Shown here one piece after another: positions 6,249-8,013 of a stretch of 8,013 nucleotides of DNA. Within the stretch, counting starts at the first letter, position 1; every line of letters begins with the position of its first letter. The notes below the pieces were generated by a model, which was given only the letters and a program-made list of their open reading frames with translations, was not told where the DNA came from and did no database searches. This DNA is from Acidobacteriota bacterium. Its GTDB lineage: Bacteria > Acidobacteriota > Terriglobia > Acidiferrales > UBA7541. The stretch spans positions 1 to 8,013 of the forward strand of contig PMOP01000294.1 of the NCBI GenBank assembly GCA_003161495.1. Direction: 5' to 3'. The translations under genes and the position numbers were made by a program.

Positions 6249-6974
6249 CTACTCAATTTCATCGGCTACGATGGAACGGTCACTCACTTTTATGTCGATT
6301 GAAATGGGAGGGCGGAGACTGCTGCCTTGCACGACCTCTCCGCGGGCCCAGGTGTTGCCTTGGAGCGGACCTACTTTTAAGGGGTCGAAGACACTGTTGT
6401 CACAGGGGCTGACAACCATGGGATGGCTGGCCTTGAACCTGTATTGCGTTGAAAGGATCGCGAGATCGGTCACGTATTCCAATTCGCAGCGGCCGAATGG
6501 AGCTTGCAGGGAAAATGCCCAGAATTCCCCGCCCGGGAGCCGGATCACCATGGCGTCGATATTTTGCTGGGTGAGCCGATTCACAAAAATAAATTTCTTC
6601 GCGGACCAGGGCTTGGAAAGTTCGTCGACAGTCGCGGCGACGGTTGGACCTTCGTGAGCTGCTGCAATGGGATTTGGCGCAGAGTCGGATGCGGATTGTT
6701 CCGCAACGTCCGAATCAGTGGAAGAATTGATTGCGGTGTGCCGCTTACTTTTGAGGCCCCAAAAAATTATGGCGGCGACCAACACGGCGGCAGCGACACC
6801 GCCAATCTGAATCATGCGCTGTGAAGGCACGCCGGCTGCGCCATGCGCTGCCTGCAGGTGGTCCTGGCTTACGCCGGGAATTTTCGGCATGTCGGGGCGA
6901 AAGCGATCGAACTTATTTTCCGCGGGTTTATCGAGAGGCGCGTCCGGAGTTTTCGTGGGTAGATTAGCGGACAT
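6249..6974 (-). CDS. Single-pass membrane protein with a possible ligandless Rieske-like domain
   Basis: This encodes 241 residues from the ATG at 6974, 6 bases after the stop of the RsbW-like gene, so the two are probably co-transcribed. There is no strong ribosome binding site, which fits translational coupling. The order is: a Pro- and charge-rich cytoplasmic segment (1-54); one membrane helix (about 55-73) followed by KSKRH; a Ser/Ala-rich linker (80-120); and a C-terminal domain (about 128-241), expected outside the cytoplasm. I do not recognise it as a named family. By eye, PGGEFWAFS..FGRCELEY and SPC.NSVFD..GEVVQG..LRP..I.I.V.D..IV follow the Rieske pattern (CTHLGCxLxW, CPCHGSxFD, GxVxxGPAxxPL). 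The four cluster ligands would be Ala158, Phe160, Ser189 and Asp192, so no [2Fe-2S] cluster is expected. The only two cysteines, Cys163 and Cys191, fall at the Rieske disulfide positions. The spacing between the boxes is longer than usual. The CDS is firm; the fold is an inference. Confidence 0.88.
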   Translation of the reverse strand: MSANLPTKTPDAPLDKPAENKFDRFRPDMPKIPGVSQDHLQAAHGAAGVPSQRMIQIGGVAAAVLVAAIIFWGLKSKRHTAINSSTDSDVAEQSASDSAPNPIAAAHEGPTVAATVDELSKPWSAKKFIFVNRLTQQNIDAMVIRLPGGEFWAFSLQAPFGRCELEYVTDLAILSTQYRFKASHPMVVSPCDNSVFDPLKVGPLQGNTWARGEVVQGSSLRPPISIDIKVSDRSIVADEIE

Positions 6975-6980
6975 GATAGG

Positions 6981-7427
6981 TCAAAATTTGCGCATGCGGA
7001 TTACAGTGCCGTTCTGTTCGTGCGTTACTTCATCCATTAATTCACTGATCAGGAATATTCCGCGGCCATGCTCGGAATGCAGGTTGCAATCGTCGGCCGG
7101 CGAAGGGATGGACGCCGGGTCGAACCCTTTGCCGGGATCGCGCACCACGATGGTGATGCCCTGTAGTCGGTCGCCCGACACGGAACATTCAATTTTCTTG
7201 GCGGGATCGCCCTTGCAACCATGCTGGATCGCGTTGGCCAGTGCTTCGCGCAAGGCCATCTCAATTTCAAATTCCTTGCCAGCCGTATATTCCAATTCAC
7301 CAATGAGCCGCATCACCCAGCCCACCACGGGCGAAATGGACGCCACATCGGCGGGCAGGATCACCTCGAAATGCATCATCGAGGCATTCGCGACTCTGGA
7401 AGTGTCGGAGGTGAGGTCGGTCGCCAT
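6981..7427 (-). CDS. RsbW-like anti-sigma factor / serine-protein kinase (HATPase_c_2)
   Basis: This encodes 148 residues from the ATG at 7427. An in-frame TTG at 7439 would add four residues, but neither start has a strong ribosome binding site. The protein is almost entirely one GHKL-type ATPase domain. In order, the N box is EALANAIQHG with the metal-binding Asn, the G1 box is DPGKGFDP, the G2 box is GRGIFLISELMDEV, and the end is GTVIRMRKF. Length and motifs match the RsbW/SpoIIAB group, which bind a sigma factor or phosphorylate a STAS-domain anti-anti-sigma factor in a partner switch. No sigma factor, STAS protein or PP2C phosphatase is in the window, so the partner is unknown. It is followed after 6 bases by the membrane protein at 6974-6249. 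The 171 bases before it hold a 6-bp hairpin (7455-7478) and a CATAAT resembling a -10 box (minus strand, 7466-7461) without a matching -35. Confidence 0.9.
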   Translation of the reverse strand: MATDLTSDTSRVANASMMHFEVILPADVASISPVVGWVMRLIGELEYTAGKEFEIEMALREALANAIQHGCKGDPAKKIECSVSGDRLQGITIVVRDPGKGFDPASIPSPADDCNLHSEHGRGIFLISELMDEVTHEQNGTVIRMRKF

Positions 7428-7598
7428 AAGTAATTTCAAGGAACCGGGCTAAGTCAGCGAATTATGCCGGAATCGCTGAATTGCGCGTCCCCGCAAACAT
7501 AACGCTGCCTAATTTAATTCTGGCCCCGAAATGGTTTTCAGACAAGCAAAGCGGAAGGCGCGCGTTCCGTGTGGATACCCCATCCCAATGGCAAGACG

Positions 7599-7919
7599 TC
7601 AAGCGGCGGTCTGGCGGCGAATCTGCTCGTTCAAATTGGCGAAAGCTAACAGCAATTGCAATAAATCCGAGCGCAATTCGTCTCCCAATTCCAGGCCCTC
7701 GTTACCCATTGTGTCAACGATGAAATTCACCTGGGTGAGGATCCAGTCGCGCGATTCATGGTCCACTGGTTCTTCCCGGTTCACGCGCCCGGAAATGACA
7801 TTCAACTCTTGCGTGGATTCCAGGAGATAATTTTGCAGGCGGGCATTATCCCCCTGGAAGCTCGCTCCGGGCTCAAGCACGCAACCTTGGGAATATCCGT
7901 CACGGCACGAGGTCGTCAT
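7599..7919 (-). CDS. Hypothetical protein, 106 residues
   Basis: The ATG at 7919 is chosen because TGAGG on the minus strand lies 8 bases upstream; the in-frame GTG at 7928 overlaps that site and is less likely. I do not recognise the family. The protein is acidic and, after residue 25, looks largely alpha-helical with regular Leu/Ile spacing (NARLQNYLLESTQELNVIS, then DELRSDLLQLLLAFANLNEQIRR), which suggests a small helical bundle or coiled coil. Two cysteines (5 and 13) bracket a short N-terminal segment. There is no signal peptide or membrane helix, so it is probably cytoplasmic. It precedes the RsbW-like gene by 171 bases on the same strand, and a role in the same regulatory unit is possible but unsupported by motif. 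A reading frame open from the right edge ends in TGATG, sharing one base with this ATG. Confidence 0.72.
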   Translation of the reverse strand: MTTSCRDGYSQGCVLEPGASFQGDNARLQNYLLESTQELNVISGRVNREEPVDHESRDWILTQVNFIVDTMGNEGLELGDELRSDLLQLLLAFANLNEQIRRQTAA

Positions 7920-8013
7920 CAGGTACACCTCAATCTGGAATTCAAACTATCCTCGTGTCTTTGGAGCACTCTGGCTGCCAAGTGGCCAATACCATTCATC
8001 TTCTGTGTTTGCA

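Noticed and set aside
6814..7452. A 212-codon + strand frame
   Set aside because: It is antisense to the RsbW-like gene and the start of the membrane protein, both of which have family motifs or good context on the minus strand.

Overview
The window (about 8 kb, moderately GC-rich) looks like a chromosomal segment of an Acidobacteriota bacterium, probably the Terriglobia/Koribacter-Solibacter side. The strongest hint is the 1013-residue Oar-like TonB-dependent receptor: signal peptide, CarboxypepD_reg-like domain, the plug motif NLPLNGRDF and a terminal Phe. Receptors of this kind are greatly expanded in soil acidobacteria. Two TonB-type proteins with Gly-Val-Pro-Gly repeats fit the same group. 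The assignment is inferred from protein style, not from a marker gene.

Left part, + strand (1-1775): the 3' part of one TonB-like gene enters from the left edge. After a 434-base gap with inverted repeats and a possible promoter comes a complete paralogue (903-1775). Their C-terminal domains are about 77% identical by hand count, so this is a tandem duplication. The second copy meets a response regulator tail to tail, and the two coding regions overlap by 14 bp.

Everything else lies on the minus strand. Read in the direction of transcription from the right edge: a 106-residue protein of unknown function (7919-7599), an RsbW-type HATPase/anti-sigma kinase (7427-6981), a single-pass membrane protein 6 bases further on (6974-6249), the large receptor (6061-3020), tRNA-Arg(CCG) (2906-2830) and an OmpR/KdpE-type response regulator with no kinase beside it (2469-1762).

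How the genes might work together: the TonB proteins are inner-membrane energy transducers and the receptor is an outer-membrane substrate of such transducers. They lie near each other but on opposite strands, and pairing is not shown. The RsbW-like protein and the membrane protein after it are probably co-transcribed.

The most interesting item is that membrane protein. Its C-terminal domain can be aligned by eye with a Rieske [2Fe-2S] domain in which all four cluster ligands are replaced, while the only two cysteines of the whole protein sit where the structural Rieske disulfide would be. A second item is a 9-bp inverted repeat in the response regulator leader whose downstream arm contains the ribosome binding site. 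I saw no CRISPR array, insertion sequence, integrase or phage gene.
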